Positions 27,327 through 36,023 of a stretch of 64,000 bases of DNA are shown here, one piece after another (the stretch's first letter is position 1; each line of letters starts with the position of its first letter). The notes below the pieces were generated by a model. That model had not been told where the DNA came from and ran no database searches. It was given only the letters and a program-made list of their open reading frames with translations. A program made the translations under genes and the position numbers. The stretch lies in contig JAUILU010000001.1 of the NCBI GenBank assembly GCA_030432905.1, positions 744,001 through 808,000 on the forward strand, read 5' to 3'. This stretch comes from Phycisphaerae bacterium (GTDB taxonomy: Bacteria; Planctomycetota; Phycisphaerae; Phycisphaerales; UBA1924).

Positions 27327-28796
27327 TTACTGCTCTTCGTCGGCGCGGATGGCCTCGATGACGATGTCCATGTCAATCTGGTCGGCGGCGCCGTCACAGT
27401 TGAGATCGACCGGGTTCTTGGTCCAGTCGTGCAGATCGTCGATGTCCGCCACGCCGTCACGGTTCACATCGCCCCGCGGGTCGAGGAAGACGTACAAGCG
27501 ATCTGCGAACCGTCGGCCCAGTTCGATCATGCCCGGCGCGTCGTAGTGGATGCCGTCGGGCAGGAACGCGATGTCGTCGGTGTCGAACCAGCACGCCCAG
27601 GGGTCAGCGTCGGCGACCACCTGCTGCGCCAGACGGACCTTGGCGACGTGGGGCTGACCCGCGTCCTTGATCCGGCCCAAGATAAACGGCAGCTCGGGCT
27701 CGCCCAGCTCAGTCCGGACACCCGTGATGAAGTTCGTCAGCTTCGAGTTGTACGCGTTGCCCTGATAGTTGCGGTCCGCGTCCGACTCGCCCTGCATCCA
27801 GACGAACGCCTCGATGGAGTAGGTGTAGTTGTTGCTGCCGAGCTCGAGGAACACGTCGTCGATCGTTTGCAGGAGCTGGTTCCACATCGGCCCGCCGTCG
27901 GGGTACTCACCGGTCGGCGTGGTCCAGTCGTCATAGAGCGTGGTCCCGCCGACGGCGTACTTGACGAGCAGGATCTGATCGTCCGGGTAGAGCGTTTCGA
28001 GCTCCCTGCCGAAGCCAAGCTCGGGGCCGAAGTAGAACGCGGGGTCGGCGTTCGAGCACGACGCGGTCGAAGACCCTGGCGACAGCGGCAAGAAGCCCGG
28101 GTTGGGCTCCTGATCATCCCAGTAGAACATGTGCCGCTCAGTCGGAACCTGCCACGACGGGTCCACGTTTCGGACATCGTTGCAGCCGGACATGTTGGAC
28201 TGGCCCGCGAGGAAGAACACACGCACATGCGCCGGGTCGAGGCGGACGCTATCAAGCCCGAAGTACTCGTCGCTCGCCGCGGCGGTGTCGCCTGTGATCC
28301 GAAGCTCGGTCACCTGGCCGAGCACCTGCTTGAATTCGTTCGCGGTCGGCGTGCGTGCCTCGCCCACGACTTCCCAGGGCATGGACTCAGAGAGCAGGAC
28401 CTCGCACTGGTAGAAGATGTTGGCTCTCACGGGAGCGGCGACATCGATCGAGAGCGTCATCGGGCCCTTGAGCGTGGTGCCGGTGATCTGCACACTCGGG
28501 CGAGAGGGCACAAAGGGGAACTGCGAGCTGAGGACCTCAAACGAGAGCTTGCCTCGGTACGCCGAGGACTTGTCGCCAAGAAAGCTCGCCGGCGCAATGA
28601 ACGCCATGTCCTCGGGTGCGGCGTCCTTCTGGGTGATGAAATCACCGAAATGGAGCGTGGTCGCCCCTGCGTTGTTTGCTGTGACCCAGCCGTCTGTGCC
28701 GGCGGTAAAGTCGCTCTGGGCGAGCTGGGCCTGGGCACTTGCAGTGACCATGAGCCCGCAGAGGGCCTGAACCAGTTGAATCGAGTAGTTCCGCAT
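27327..28796 (-). CDS. Secreted SASA-family (sialate O-acetylesterase-like) protein with dockerin-type tail
   Basis: 489 residues with an N-terminal signal peptide (ALCGLMVTASAQAQ). Residues about 25-190 look like a laminin-B/carbohydrate-binding-type beta domain (DFTAGTDGWVTANNAG). The catalytic SASA domain starts at FFLAGQSNMSG, with WMQGESDADR and the DGIHYDAPG His-Asp block, giving the Ser-His-Asp set of SGNH-type esterases. The C-terminus has two Ca-binding-like loops, DVNRDGVADIDDL and DLNCDGAADQIDMD, as in dockerins. It probably deacetylates extracellular polysaccharide. A hairpin CGTTCCGA/TCGGAACG lies in the leader at 28820-28838. Confidence 0.82.
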   Translation of the reverse strand: MRNYSIQLVQALCGLMVTASAQAQLAQSDFTAGTDGWVTANNAGATTLHFGDFITQKDAAPEDMAFIAPASFLGDKSSAYRGKLSFEVLSSQFPFVPSRPSVQITGTTLKGPMTLSIDVAAPVRANIFYQCEVLLSESMPWEVVGEARTPTANEFKQVLGQVTELRITGDTAAASDEYFGLDSVRLDPAHVRVFFLAGQSNMSGCNDVRNVDPSWQVPTERHMFYWDDQEPNPGFLPLSPGSSTASCSNADPAFYFGPELGFGRELETLYPDDQILLVKYAVGGTTLYDDWTTPTGEYPDGGPMWNQLLQTIDDVFLELGSNNYTYSIEAFVWMQGESDADRNYQGNAYNSKLTNFITGVRTELGEPELPFILGRIKDAGQPHVAKVRLAQQVVADADPWACWFDTDDIAFLPDGIHYDAPGMIELGRRFADRLYVFLDPRGDVNRDGVADIDDLHDWTKNPVDLNCDGAADQIDMDIVIEAIRADEEQ

Positions 28797-28819
28797 GAAG
28801 CATTCCTTCGCCGAGAGAG

Positions 28820-28838
28820 CGTTCCGATCCTCGGAACG
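28820..28838. promoter_or_regulatory. 8-bp inverted repeat upstream of the esterase gene
   Basis: CGTTCCGA, 3-base spacer, TCGGAACG, 24 bases upstream of the start codon. Could be an operator or leader hairpin; no regulator is assigned. Confidence 0.4.
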
Positions 28839-29031
28839 TGAGCCGGTGGTTCGTCATCGTTGAATCTGGCCGCTGCCAGCGTCCAAAGAGGCGCACACCC
28901 TGCCTCAAATCATCATATCGGGAGCCCGGGCGTCAAGCCATAATGCCTATGAATAGCTGGTTTTAGGCTGTCAGGTAGAATCGGCACAGGTGGTATACAC
29001 GGATTTCACTTACCCAATATCGGGTAGCTAT

Positions 29032-31398
29032 TTACCAGTATCTTCCGGCCAGCTTGTTGTTCTTCAGGACATCCGCACGGTCCAATATGGGCATCCGGAC
29101 GACGTCCTCGAGGTGGGGCTCGACCAGCTTGCGGAACTGGGTCTGCTGCTCGGCGATCGGCAGCATCGCGTCGATCACGCTCAGCCCCCGCTCCTCGACC
29201 AGTCGCTCGTACTCGTCGTAGATCCGGCCCTGGAAGAGCCTGAAGCTCTGGTACGGGTCCTCGCTCAGACCGAGGTCCATGCCGGCCTCGTAGTGCTTGA
29301 GCTCGGGCCTGCCGTGCAGGATGCGTGAGAGCGCCTCTTCCAGCGGCAAGCGGAAGTAGACCGCGAGCGTGGGCCTGGGCGCGAAGCGGTAGAGCCTGCG
29401 GACGTAGTCACGGTCCATCCCTCGGGCGGCGTCGCGGGCGAACGCCGTGTAGATGTACCGGTCGGCGAACACAACACCGCCTGCGCGCAGCGAGGGCAGA
29501 ATCTCACCCTCGAGCCTGTCCGCGAAGTCGGCGGCATGGATCAGCGAGAACGTCAGCGGGCTGAGCTGCCGAGTCGCCTTACCCTTTTTCGTCGTCTTTC
29601 GCACAAGATCAGACGAGTTCCATTCGCTGAAGTACGAGCAGTAACCGAGCGACGCGACCCACTTCTTCAAGAGGTCCATCTGCGTGCTCTTGCCCGAGCC
29701 GTCGAGACCCTCGACGATGATCAGCTTGCCGGGCAGCTCGTCCTCGATGTAGGGCTTGTAGCTCCTGCGGAACTGGTTGCCCTCGGCGTCCAGCCCGCCC
29801 GGGTCCTGCCAGCGGATCACGGTCTCGACCTGGAACACATCCGAGAACAGGTCCGACTTGCGCTGGGCGCCCTCGATGCACGCGGTCGGGTTGGACTTGG
29901 CCATCGCGAGGATGCGGATGGTGCCCTCTTCGACCTCGACCTTGACAGACTCGACATCGCGTGAGTGCGTGCGGTCGAGGCCGTCGGCGATGCGGAGGAT
30001 GCCCGCAAGCCGGCTCACGGTCTCCTGGTTCTCAGGCGTCAAACGCTTGAATTCCTCGTGAGATTTGCTCGGTTTCGTCTTCCGGTGGTAACGAGCGATC
30101 ACGGCGATCAGTTCGATCTCTTCCTGCGTGAACCCCGCCAGGCCCGAGTGCAGGATGAGGTGGTAGCTGTGCCTGTGGTGGCGGTTGTAGTTCATCACCG
30201 AGCCGACGTCGCGCAGGATCGCCGCGGCTTCAAGAACCTCGCGCACCCGGCGGTGCAAGCGGATGACCTTCTGCTTGGCGAGCTGGTCGTAGATGCTCGT
30301 AGCGAGCTTGGAGGTGTGAACCGCGCCCGGGATGTTGACGCCGCAACGGTCGGCGAACTCGACCGCGGTGGCCAGTGTCGGCAGCGCCCCCGCCGCGACC
30401 GCGGACGATGCGCCCGCGAGTTCGTCGATCATCTCAAGGATGATGCCGTCGCGGATGCCCCGGTCGTGGACCTTCACCGAATCAGCGCCGAGCACCTCGA
30501 GCAGCGTTTCAACGATGACCAGCCCCGCGATGATGATGTCAGAGCGGTCGGAGCTGAGCCCGGCGACGGAGCTGCGCTCGCTGACCTTGAGCGACGCGAG
30601 CCGTTCGATCAGGCTGCGGACCTCTTCGAGCGAGACCTCGTGCCCGCGGGTGGAGCTGGGGATGAGGCTCGCGCGTTCCGCGTCGGATTGTGAGCGGAGC
30701 GACATCGCGGCGAGGCTTGTGATCGTGCCCCCGGTGCCGACGAACAGCTCGGGCGGGCTGTCGAAGTCGCTGGCGACTTCCTTGAGCGTTTCTCGTGTGA
30801 ATGCGCGCAGCGCTTCGAGCTGCTCCGGGTTGCCCGGCTCGCAGGGGCCGAACTGCTCGGTGAGCCTGACAGCGCCGAGCTTGAGCGGGTGAACACAGCG
30901 GATCGCGCCGTCGGTCAGGCCTACAAGCTCGGTGCTGCCGCCGCCGATGTCGGCGATCGCCGAGGTGATGCCCTTGAGCTCGAACTCTCCCGCGACTGAT
31001 CGGCACGCGAGCTTGGCCTCGCGGTCGGCAGAGATGACCTCGACGCTGTGGCCCGTGCGGACACGGATCATCTCGATGAACTCGTCCTTGTTCTCGGCAT
31101 CACGGACCGCGGCGGTCGCGACGATCCGGAGCCGACGCACGCCGAAACCCTTGGCGATGTCGCACATGTGCGCCACCGCATCGACCGCGGTCGCCATGGC
31201 TTCTTTGTCGAGATGGCCCGGGACATCGGACTTTCGGCCGAGTCTTGCCATGGCTTTCTCGTCGTCGATGACTCGGTAGCCGCCCGAGCGTGGCGCGTCG
31301 GCGATGACGAGGCGGATGCTGTTTGTGCCGAGATCGATCGCCGCCAGGCGTGAGGCCCGCTGGCTCGGAACCGCGACGTGGTAGTCGTTGCTGGCCAT
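29032..31398 (-). CDS. Ppx/GppA phosphatase - HD domain - thymidylate-kinase-like fusion
   Basis: 788 residues, three modules. Residues 17-325 are a Ppx/GppA exopolyphosphatase-type ASKHA domain (AAIDLGTNSIRLVIAD; ADIGGGSTELVG; FVGTGGTITSLAAM). Residues 340-530 are the HD-like domain found in long Ppx proteins (RHHRHSYHLI, ADGLDRTHSRD), but the first HD pair reads RD (LRDVG). Residues 555-788 are a thymidylate-kinase-type P-loop domain: Walker A GLDGSGKST with Lys570, ADRYIYTAFARD, and RFAPRPTLAVYFRLP. Ppx/GppA proteins hydrolyse polyphosphate or (p)ppGpp; the kinase half may phosphorylate a nucleotide. It follows a kinase-like paralogue by 3 bases. Joint substrate is unknown. Confidence 0.88.
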   Translation of the reverse strand: MASNDYHVAVPSQRASRLAAIDLGTNSIRLVIADAPRSGGYRVIDDEKAMARLGRKSDVPGHLDKEAMATAVDAVAHMCDIAKGFGVRRLRIVATAAVRDAENKDEFIEMIRVRTGHSVEVISADREAKLACRSVAGEFELKGITSAIADIGGGSTELVGLTDGAIRCVHPLKLGAVRLTEQFGPCEPGNPEQLEALRAFTRETLKEVASDFDSPPELFVGTGGTITSLAAMSLRSQSDAERASLIPSSTRGHEVSLEEVRSLIERLASLKVSERSSVAGLSSDRSDIIIAGLVIVETLLEVLGADSVKVHDRGIRDGIILEMIDELAGASSAVAAGALPTLATAVEFADRCGVNIPGAVHTSKLATSIYDQLAKQKVIRLHRRVREVLEAAAILRDVGSVMNYNRHHRHSYHLILHSGLAGFTQEEIELIAVIARYHRKTKPSKSHEEFKRLTPENQETVSRLAGILRIADGLDRTHSRDVESVKVEVEEGTIRILAMAKSNPTACIEGAQRKSDLFSDVFQVETVIRWQDPGGLDAEGNQFRRSYKPYIEDELPGKLIIVEGLDGSGKSTQMDLLKKWVASLGYCSYFSEWNSSDLVRKTTKKGKATRQLSPLTFSLIHAADFADRLEGEILPSLRAGGVVFADRYIYTAFARDAARGMDRDYVRRLYRFAPRPTLAVYFRLPLEEALSRILHGRPELKHYEAGMDLGLSEDPYQSFRLFQGRIYDEYERLVEERGLSVIDAMLPIAEQQTQFRKLVEPHLEDVVRMPILDRADVLKNNKLAGRYW

Positions 31399-31401
31399 GG
31401 C

Positions 31402-32184
31402 TTAGGCGTCCTCCTCGAGCTTGGGAAGGCTCGGCCTGACACCGGTGTTGTGCAGCGCGTTCATGGTGCTTTCCTTGAGATCGGCGAACACCGCCCGGAT
31501 GCCACGGTTGGCGTCGATGCGAGTCAGGCCGAAGGAATCGACCATGTCGCCGAACACTTTGAGGAGCCTGTCCTGGTAGCGGACGAACGAGGTGTAGATG
31601 TCGCGTTCTTCCTGGAAGTCCATGCCGGACTCCCAGTAGTCGAACCCGCCGCTTGAGAGCACGCGCGGGATGAGGTTCTCGACGGTGATGTCGAGGTAGA
31701 AGACGGCGTCGGGCTTTGGCGCGAAGCGGTAGATGTCCTCGACCCATTCCTGGTCGGACCCACGCACGACAGAGCGGGCGATGCTCGCAAAGTAGTACCG
31801 GTCGGTCAGCACAACGAACCCCGCGCGGAGCGCCGGGATGATCTCGTTCTCGACCCGGTCTGCGAAGTCGGTCGCGTAGAAGAGGTCCATGGTCAGCGGG
31901 CCCAGCGTGTGGCCCGCCTTTGCTTTCTGGAGACCCGCGCCCGCGAGGCCCGCGCTTGAGAAGGCGGTGTGGACGACGCCGTAGCCGTCGTTCTCGAGCC
32001 ACTCGCGGAGCAGGGCGATGTGTGTTGATCGGCCGGCGTGGTCGGTGCCCTCGATGCAGATGAGCGCGCCGGGGTGCTCGCTGGTATCGACCGGGTCGGC
32101 GCCGCTGAGCGGGTACCCGCCCGAGTAGGTCAGCCCCCGGTAGCCGGGTTCTTCGTGATTCGATCGTGATGCTGACATAGACAC
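31402..32184 (-). CDS. Thymidylate-kinase-like protein with altered Walker A
   Basis: 260 residues. The fold-defining blocks are those of dTMP kinases: ALICIEGTDHAGRSTHIALLREWL, ATDFADRVENEIIPALRAG, LTDRYYFASIARSVVRG and YRFAPKPDAVFYLDI. The P-loop is GTDHAGRST, so the invariant Lys is Arg52; the DRY motif is kept. It is clearly a paralogue of the kinase half of the next gene (same FADR..EGEI/PALRAG and RFAPKP blocks). It may be catalytically weak and act as a partner subunit. A true tmk would be expected elsewhere in the genome. Confidence 0.82.
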   Translation of the reverse strand: MSMSASRSNHEEPGYRGLTYSGGYPLSGADPVDTSEHPGALICIEGTDHAGRSTHIALLREWLENDGYGVVHTAFSSAGLAGAGLQKAKAGHTLGPLTMDLFYATDFADRVENEIIPALRAGFVVLTDRYYFASIARSVVRGSDQEWVEDIYRFAPKPDAVFYLDITVENLIPRVLSSGGFDYWESGMDFQEERDIYTSFVRYQDRLLKVFGDMVDSFGLTRIDANRGIRAVFADLKESTMNALHNTGVRPSLPKLEEDA

Positions 32185-32242
32185 TCCGTTTATTAAGGAA
32201 GTGTAGTCCTGTCAGCGGGATTCGCAGGCCGGGAGGCGGGTA

Positions 32243-33178
32243 TCAGCCGGCGTTCACAGATTCTTCAAACATCGCCTCGACGAAGCGGTCTGGCTCGAAC
32301 GGCTCGACGTCGTCGGGTGTTTCGCCGACACCGATGAGCTTGACGGGCAGGTCGGTTTGTTCGCGGATGGCGACGACCATGCCGCCGCGCGCTGTGCCGT
32401 CGAGCTTGGACAGGAAGATCCCCGTCACGCCCGCGGCTTCCGCGAAGCCCTCGGCCTGACGCAGCGCGTTCTGGCCCGCGGTCGCATCGAGCACAAGCAA
32501 AACCTCGTGCGGCGCATCGGGGATCTGCTTCTCGGCGACCCGGCGGATCTTTGAGAGCTGGTCCATCAGGCCAGCCTGCGTCTGGAGCCGACCCGCGGTG
32601 TCGAGGATGATGACGTCTGCGCCACGTGCCAATCCCGCGGCGCACGCGTCGAAGGCGACGGCTGCCGGGTCGGAGCGTTCTTGCCCCTTGACGATGTCAA
32701 CACCCAAACGCTCTGCCCAGATCTCGAGCTGACGGACAGCGCCTGCGCGGAAGGTGTCGCACGCGCCGAGCAGGACTTTCTTGTTGTCGTCGGTGAACCG
32801 CTTGCAGATCTTGGCGATGCTCGTGGTTTTGCCGGCGCCGTTGACACCGGTGACGAGGATGACCGTCGGCCCGGACTCGGCGGTGCGGATCTGGCGGTCT
32901 TCTTCGGGCCACATGGCTTTGATCTCGCGCTTGAGATACTCGAGCGCATCCTCGCCCTTTGTCATCTCGCCCTTGCTGTAGGCGTCGCGGATGCCCTTGC
33001 TGAGCGAGCGAGCAGCGGCGACCCCGACGTCGGCGCGGATGAGCCGGGCCTCGATCTCGGCGATGAGTTCCTCGTCGAGCTTCTTGCCCGTGAGCATCGA
33101 GACAATGCCCCCGAAGCTGTCGCGTGTTTTGGCCAGGCCCGATTTGAGTTTGCCGATGACGGATTTGAAGAGCGCCAT
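32243..33178 (-). CDS. ftsY: Signal recognition particle receptor FtsY
   Basis: 311 residues, the NG-domain part with almost no acidic A domain. Motifs: GVNGAGKTTSIAKI, DTFRAGAVRQLEIWAERL, DTAGRLQTQAGLMDQL, VLDATAGQNAL, SKLDGTARGGMV and GVGETPDDVEPF. FtsY docks the SRP-ribosome complex at the membrane. It starts 3 bases after nusB and ends the ribH-nusB-ftsY group. Confidence 0.97.
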   Translation of the reverse strand: MALFKSVIGKLKSGLAKTRDSFGGIVSMLTGKKLDEELIAEIEARLIRADVGVAAARSLSKGIRDAYSKGEMTKGEDALEYLKREIKAMWPEEDRQIRTAESGPTVILVTGVNGAGKTTSIAKICKRFTDDNKKVLLGACDTFRAGAVRQLEIWAERLGVDIVKGQERSDPAAVAFDACAAGLARGADVIILDTAGRLQTQAGLMDQLSKIRRVAEKQIPDAPHEVLLVLDATAGQNALRQAEGFAEAAGVTGIFLSKLDGTARGGMVVAIREQTDLPVKLIGVGETPDDVEPFEPDRFVEAMFEESVNAG

Positions 33179-33181
33179 GCG

Positions 33182-33637
33182 TTAGCCCTCCTCGCTTCCG
33201 GTCGTGGGCACCTGAGCCGCCGAGGGATTCTCTTCGAGCACTTTCTTGAGCAGCTTGTCGAGGATCGCGTTGACGAAGGCTGGCGACTTCTCGGTGCTGA
33301 ACTCTTTGGCGAGCTTGACGGCCTCCGAAACCGCGGCCTTGGGAGGCGTCGTGCCTCGGGTCATCTCGTAGTAGGCGAGACGAAGCAGAGCTCGATCGAC
33401 CGCGGGCTGGCGATGGATGGGCCACTCGGGAGCGAGCTTGGTGATCTCTGAGTCCGCGTCGGCCCGGTGCTCGAACGCGTCACGTGCCAGTGTGAGCGCT
33501 TTGTCCACTTCGGCTGGCTTGAGATCGTCAGCGCTGTCGATCGAGGCGCGGATCTGCTCGACCTCGGCGTCGGGGACCGCGTCGAGCTGGTAGAGCGCCT
33601 GGAACGCGAAACGTCGGATGATTCTGGGTGTGGCCAT
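33182..33637 (-). CDS. nusB: Transcription antitermination factor NusB
   Basis: 151 residues, all-helical. It has RRFAFQALYQLD at the start, LAPEWPIHRQPAVDRALLRLAYYEM and AVSEAVKLAKEFSTEKSPAFVNAILDKL in the second half, the classic NusB signature. NusB binds boxA RNA with NusE for rRNA antitermination. It follows ribH by 7 bases, a very common pairing (ribH-nusB). Confidence 0.96.
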   Translation of the reverse strand: MATPRIIRRFAFQALYQLDAVPDAEVEQIRASIDSADDLKPAEVDKALTLARDAFEHRADADSEITKLAPEWPIHRQPAVDRALLRLAYYEMTRGTTPPKAAVSEAVKLAKEFSTEKSPAFVNAILDKLLKKVLEENPSAAQVPTTGSEEG

Positions 33638-33644
33638 GGGCGTG

Positions 33645-34154
33645 TTACGACTTGTCCTGTGGGAGTTGTGATTCGAGCCGGGCGATGTTGCAGGGCTGGC
33701 CTTGGGCGATCGCGCTCTGCAATGCGCCGAGCGAGGCGATCGTGTCGAGCAGAGCCGCGGTCGCTTCCTGGCCCTTGTTGCCCTTGGCTCCCCCGCTTCT
33801 TGCCTCGGCGTGCTCCGGGGTCTCGGCGGTGATCAGGCCGAAGGCGATGGGGATCTGGGTTTTGAGTGTGGCGTTGGTGATGCCCTGTGCGACGGCGTCT
33901 GCGATGTAGCGGTCGTGGAGCGTCTCGCCATGAATCAGGCAGCCCAGCACGACAACGCCCCGGTACTTGCCGGTCTCGGCGGCAGCGGCGGCGAGCGCTG
34001 TGAGCTCGAACGCGCCGGGCGCATCGATGACCGCGATCTGGTCGCGGGGCACTCCCCGGCTCTGGGCCTCTTCGAGGGCCGAGTCGAGCAGACGGGTGGT
34101 CACGGCGGCGTTGTACCGGCTGACGACGATCGCGATTGGGGAGTGTGGATTCAC
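33645..34154 (-). CDS. ribH: 6,7-dimethyl-8-ribityllumazine synthase
   Basis: 169 residues from a GTG at 34154 (VNPHSPIAIVVSRYN). An ATG at 34196 would overlap the divergent UbiA start by two bases and add 14 non-conserved residues, so the GTG is preferred. The family's IAIVVSRYN, VIDAPGAFELTALA, VVLGCLIHGETLHDRYIADAV and IPIAFGLITAETPEHAEAR with the conserved His of GETLHD are all present. It makes the lumazine precursor of riboflavin. ribH-nusB is a typical gene pair. Confidence 0.95.
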   Translation of the reverse strand: MNPHSPIAIVVSRYNAAVTTRLLDSALEEAQSRGVPRDQIAVIDAPGAFELTALAAAAAETGKYRGVVVLGCLIHGETLHDRYIADAVAQGITNATLKTQIPIAFGLITAETPEHAEARSGGAKGNKGQEATAALLDTIASLGALQSAIAQGQPCNIARLESQLPQDKS

Positions 34155-34194
34155 GGACTCGATGGTACGCCCCGCTCGGCGGTACGATCCTGCC

Positions 34195-35175
34195 ATGCGA
34201 CCCGTGATCCAGCGATTGGTACCTGTGCTCCAGCTGACAAGGGTCACCGGGGCGTTTGCCGCGGTGGCGAACGTCTGGTTTGTGATTGTTTGGACCCGCG
34301 CGTTCGCTGAAGAGCCGGGCACGAGAGCTATCGCGGAGCGGTCGCTCTGGACGCTGCTGGCAGGCGGAGCGGTCGCGGCGCTTGGGCTCTACGCGTTCGG
34401 CGCTGCGCTCAATGACATCCTCGATGCCAAGCGGGACCGGACGCTCCGGCCCAACCGGCCGCTGGCCTCGGAGCAGATCTCGGAAGAGATCGCGATGAGC
34501 GTGGTCATCGGGACGCTGGTCGCGGCGGTGCTCGGGGCGCTAATGCTCGGGCCCGAGGCGGTCACGCTCACGGTCGTCGCGGCGCTGGGCATCACGCTCT
34601 ACAACGTGACGGGCAAGTTCGTGCCCGCGATTGGGCTGCCCGTGCTGGCGGTTGTGTACGCGGGGCACATGCTCGCGCCGAACGTGGGACTGCTCTTTGT
34701 GCTCCCGGTTTGGCTCGTGATGACGCACGCGATGCTGGTCGGCGGTCTGGCGCACGCGATGGAGCACCGGGTCCCGAGGCTCAGCCCCCGCGCGGTGCTG
34801 TTTGCGATCGCGGGCTGGGCGTCGTGCTCGGCAGTGCTGTTCTGGAACAGCGCGATGCAGACGGGCTACTCGGGACTCTGGCCGAATTGGGTGCCGACGA
34901 TCACGATGGTGTGGATCCTTGTTTCGGTCGTGGTCTTCGCGGCGATGTGCGTCCGGCGGATCACCCGGCTTGGGTTCGGCGAACTCGCGGGCGAGAAGGT
35001 CCGCAGGTACGGCACGCTCTGGCCCGCGGTGTACGCGTGCGCTTGGCTGGTCGGCGCGGGCAAAACGGAGAACGCCTGGCCCCTGATCGCGCTTCTGGTC
35101 GGCGGGATTCTGGGCATGACCGCGCTGCGTGAGGCGTACGCGCTGGTCGAGGATCCGATCGAGTTCAGGCGATAA
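34195..35175 (+). CDS. UbiA-family prenyltransferase
   Basis: 326 residues, eight or nine membrane segments. The first Asp-rich motif is NDILDAKRDRTLRPNRPL (NDxxDxxxDR), which binds the prenyl diphosphate through Mg; the second region is around MEHRVPRLSP and lacks a clear DxxxD. UbiA members prenylate aromatic rings (quinones, haem, chlorophyll) or lipids. The ATG at 34195 faces ribH. The specific acceptor cannot be told. Converges with the MlaE gene 10 bases downstream. Confidence 0.87.
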   Translation: MRPVIQRLVPVLQLTRVTGAFAAVANVWFVIVWTRAFAEEPGTRAIAERSLWTLLAGGAVAALGLYAFGAALNDILDAKRDRTLRPNRPLASEQISEEIAMSVVIGTLVAAVLGALMLGPEAVTLTVVAALGITLYNVTGKFVPAIGLPVLAVVYAGHMLAPNVGLLFVLPVWLVMTHAMLVGGLAHAMEHRVPRLSPRAVLFAIAGWASCSAVLFWNSAMQTGYSGLWPNWVPTITMVWILVSVVVFAAMCVRRITRLGFGELAGEKVRRYGTLWPAVYACAWLVGAGKTENAWPLIALLVGGILGMTALREAYALVEDPIEFRR

Positions 35176-35185
35176 GTCTGTTCGA

Positions 35186-36019
35186 CTAGTTCAGGTCGAA
35201 GATAAAGAAGATCGCGGTAAAGAGCGAGTCGGCGATGATGATCGAGACGAGGCACTGGACGACGGTGTCTGTGGTTGCCTTGCCGACACCCGCTGCACCG
35301 CCCTTGGTTTTGAGGCCGTTGGCGCAGGCGATGGCGCCGATGAGGATGCCGAAGATGGTGGCCTTGATCATGCCTGTCCAGAAATCGACGACCTTGAGCT
35401 GGCTGAGCATGTTCGACCAGAAGGTTTGGTAGGGGATATTGAGCACCAGCTTGGAGACGAGCATCGCGCCGCCGATGGCGACGATGTTGGAGATAACAGC
35501 AAGCGACCACATGCTCGCGATGGAGGCGATGAGCCTCGGGACGACAAGGAAGCGGACGGGGTTGAGCGCGTGGACTTCGAGGGCTTCGATCTCTTCGCCG
35601 ACGACCATGGTGCCGATCTCGGCGGCGATCGCGGCCCCGGCGAATCCGGTCAGGACGATGGCGGCCATCAGCGGTCCGAGCTCGCGGAGGACCGAGACCC
35701 CGATGATGTTGGCGACCAGCTCGCGCGAGCCGAACTGATCCAGCGGCGGCGCCATGTTGAGCGCGAGGATCAGGCCGATGCTGAAGGAGACGAGCGAGAC
35801 GATGAAGACCGAGCGGACACCGATGCGGATGACCTGAGAGGTCATGGCCCCGGTGCCGACGCGTTTCTTGGAGCAGCTCTTGAAGAACCATCGCAGCGCT
35901 TCGACAACGAGCAGGAGCACGGTGCCGACGTGCGTGAGGACCCCGAGGGCGCGGCCGCCGAGCCATTCGACGAAGTCGAGCGGGGCGCTTGCGAGGTTGT
36001 GCCGATCCGATGTGGTCAT
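35186..36019 (-). CDS. mlaE: MlaE-family ABC transporter permease
   Basis: 277 residues with five membrane segments. The MlaE signature is clear: MAPPLDQFGSRELVANIIG, VLRELGPLMAAIVLTGFAGAAIAAEIGTM, EEIEALEVHALNPVRFLVVPR. MlaE is the inner-membrane permease that moves phospholipids between membranes, working with MlaF (ATPase), MlaD and sometimes the STAS protein MlaB. Here it follows, by 4 bases, a STAS protein, and no MlaF or MlaD lies next to it. Confidence 0.93.
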   Translation of the reverse strand: MTTSDRHNLASAPLDFVEWLGGRALGVLTHVGTVLLLVVEALRWFFKSCSKKRVGTGAMTSQVIRIGVRSVFIVSLVSFSIGLILALNMAPPLDQFGSRELVANIIGVSVLRELGPLMAAIVLTGFAGAAIAAEIGTMVVGEEIEALEVHALNPVRFLVVPRLIASIASMWSLAVISNIVAIGGAMLVSKLVLNIPYQTFWSNMLSQLKVVDFWTGMIKATIFGILIGAIACANGLKTKGGAAGVGKATTDTVVQCLVSIIIADSLFTAIFFIFDLN

Positions 36020-36023
36020 TGCG

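Noticed and set aside
27312-28841. 509-aa plus-strand open frame opposite the esterase
   Set aside because: Shadow of the esterase gene, which has signal peptide, catalytic motifs and dockerin loops.
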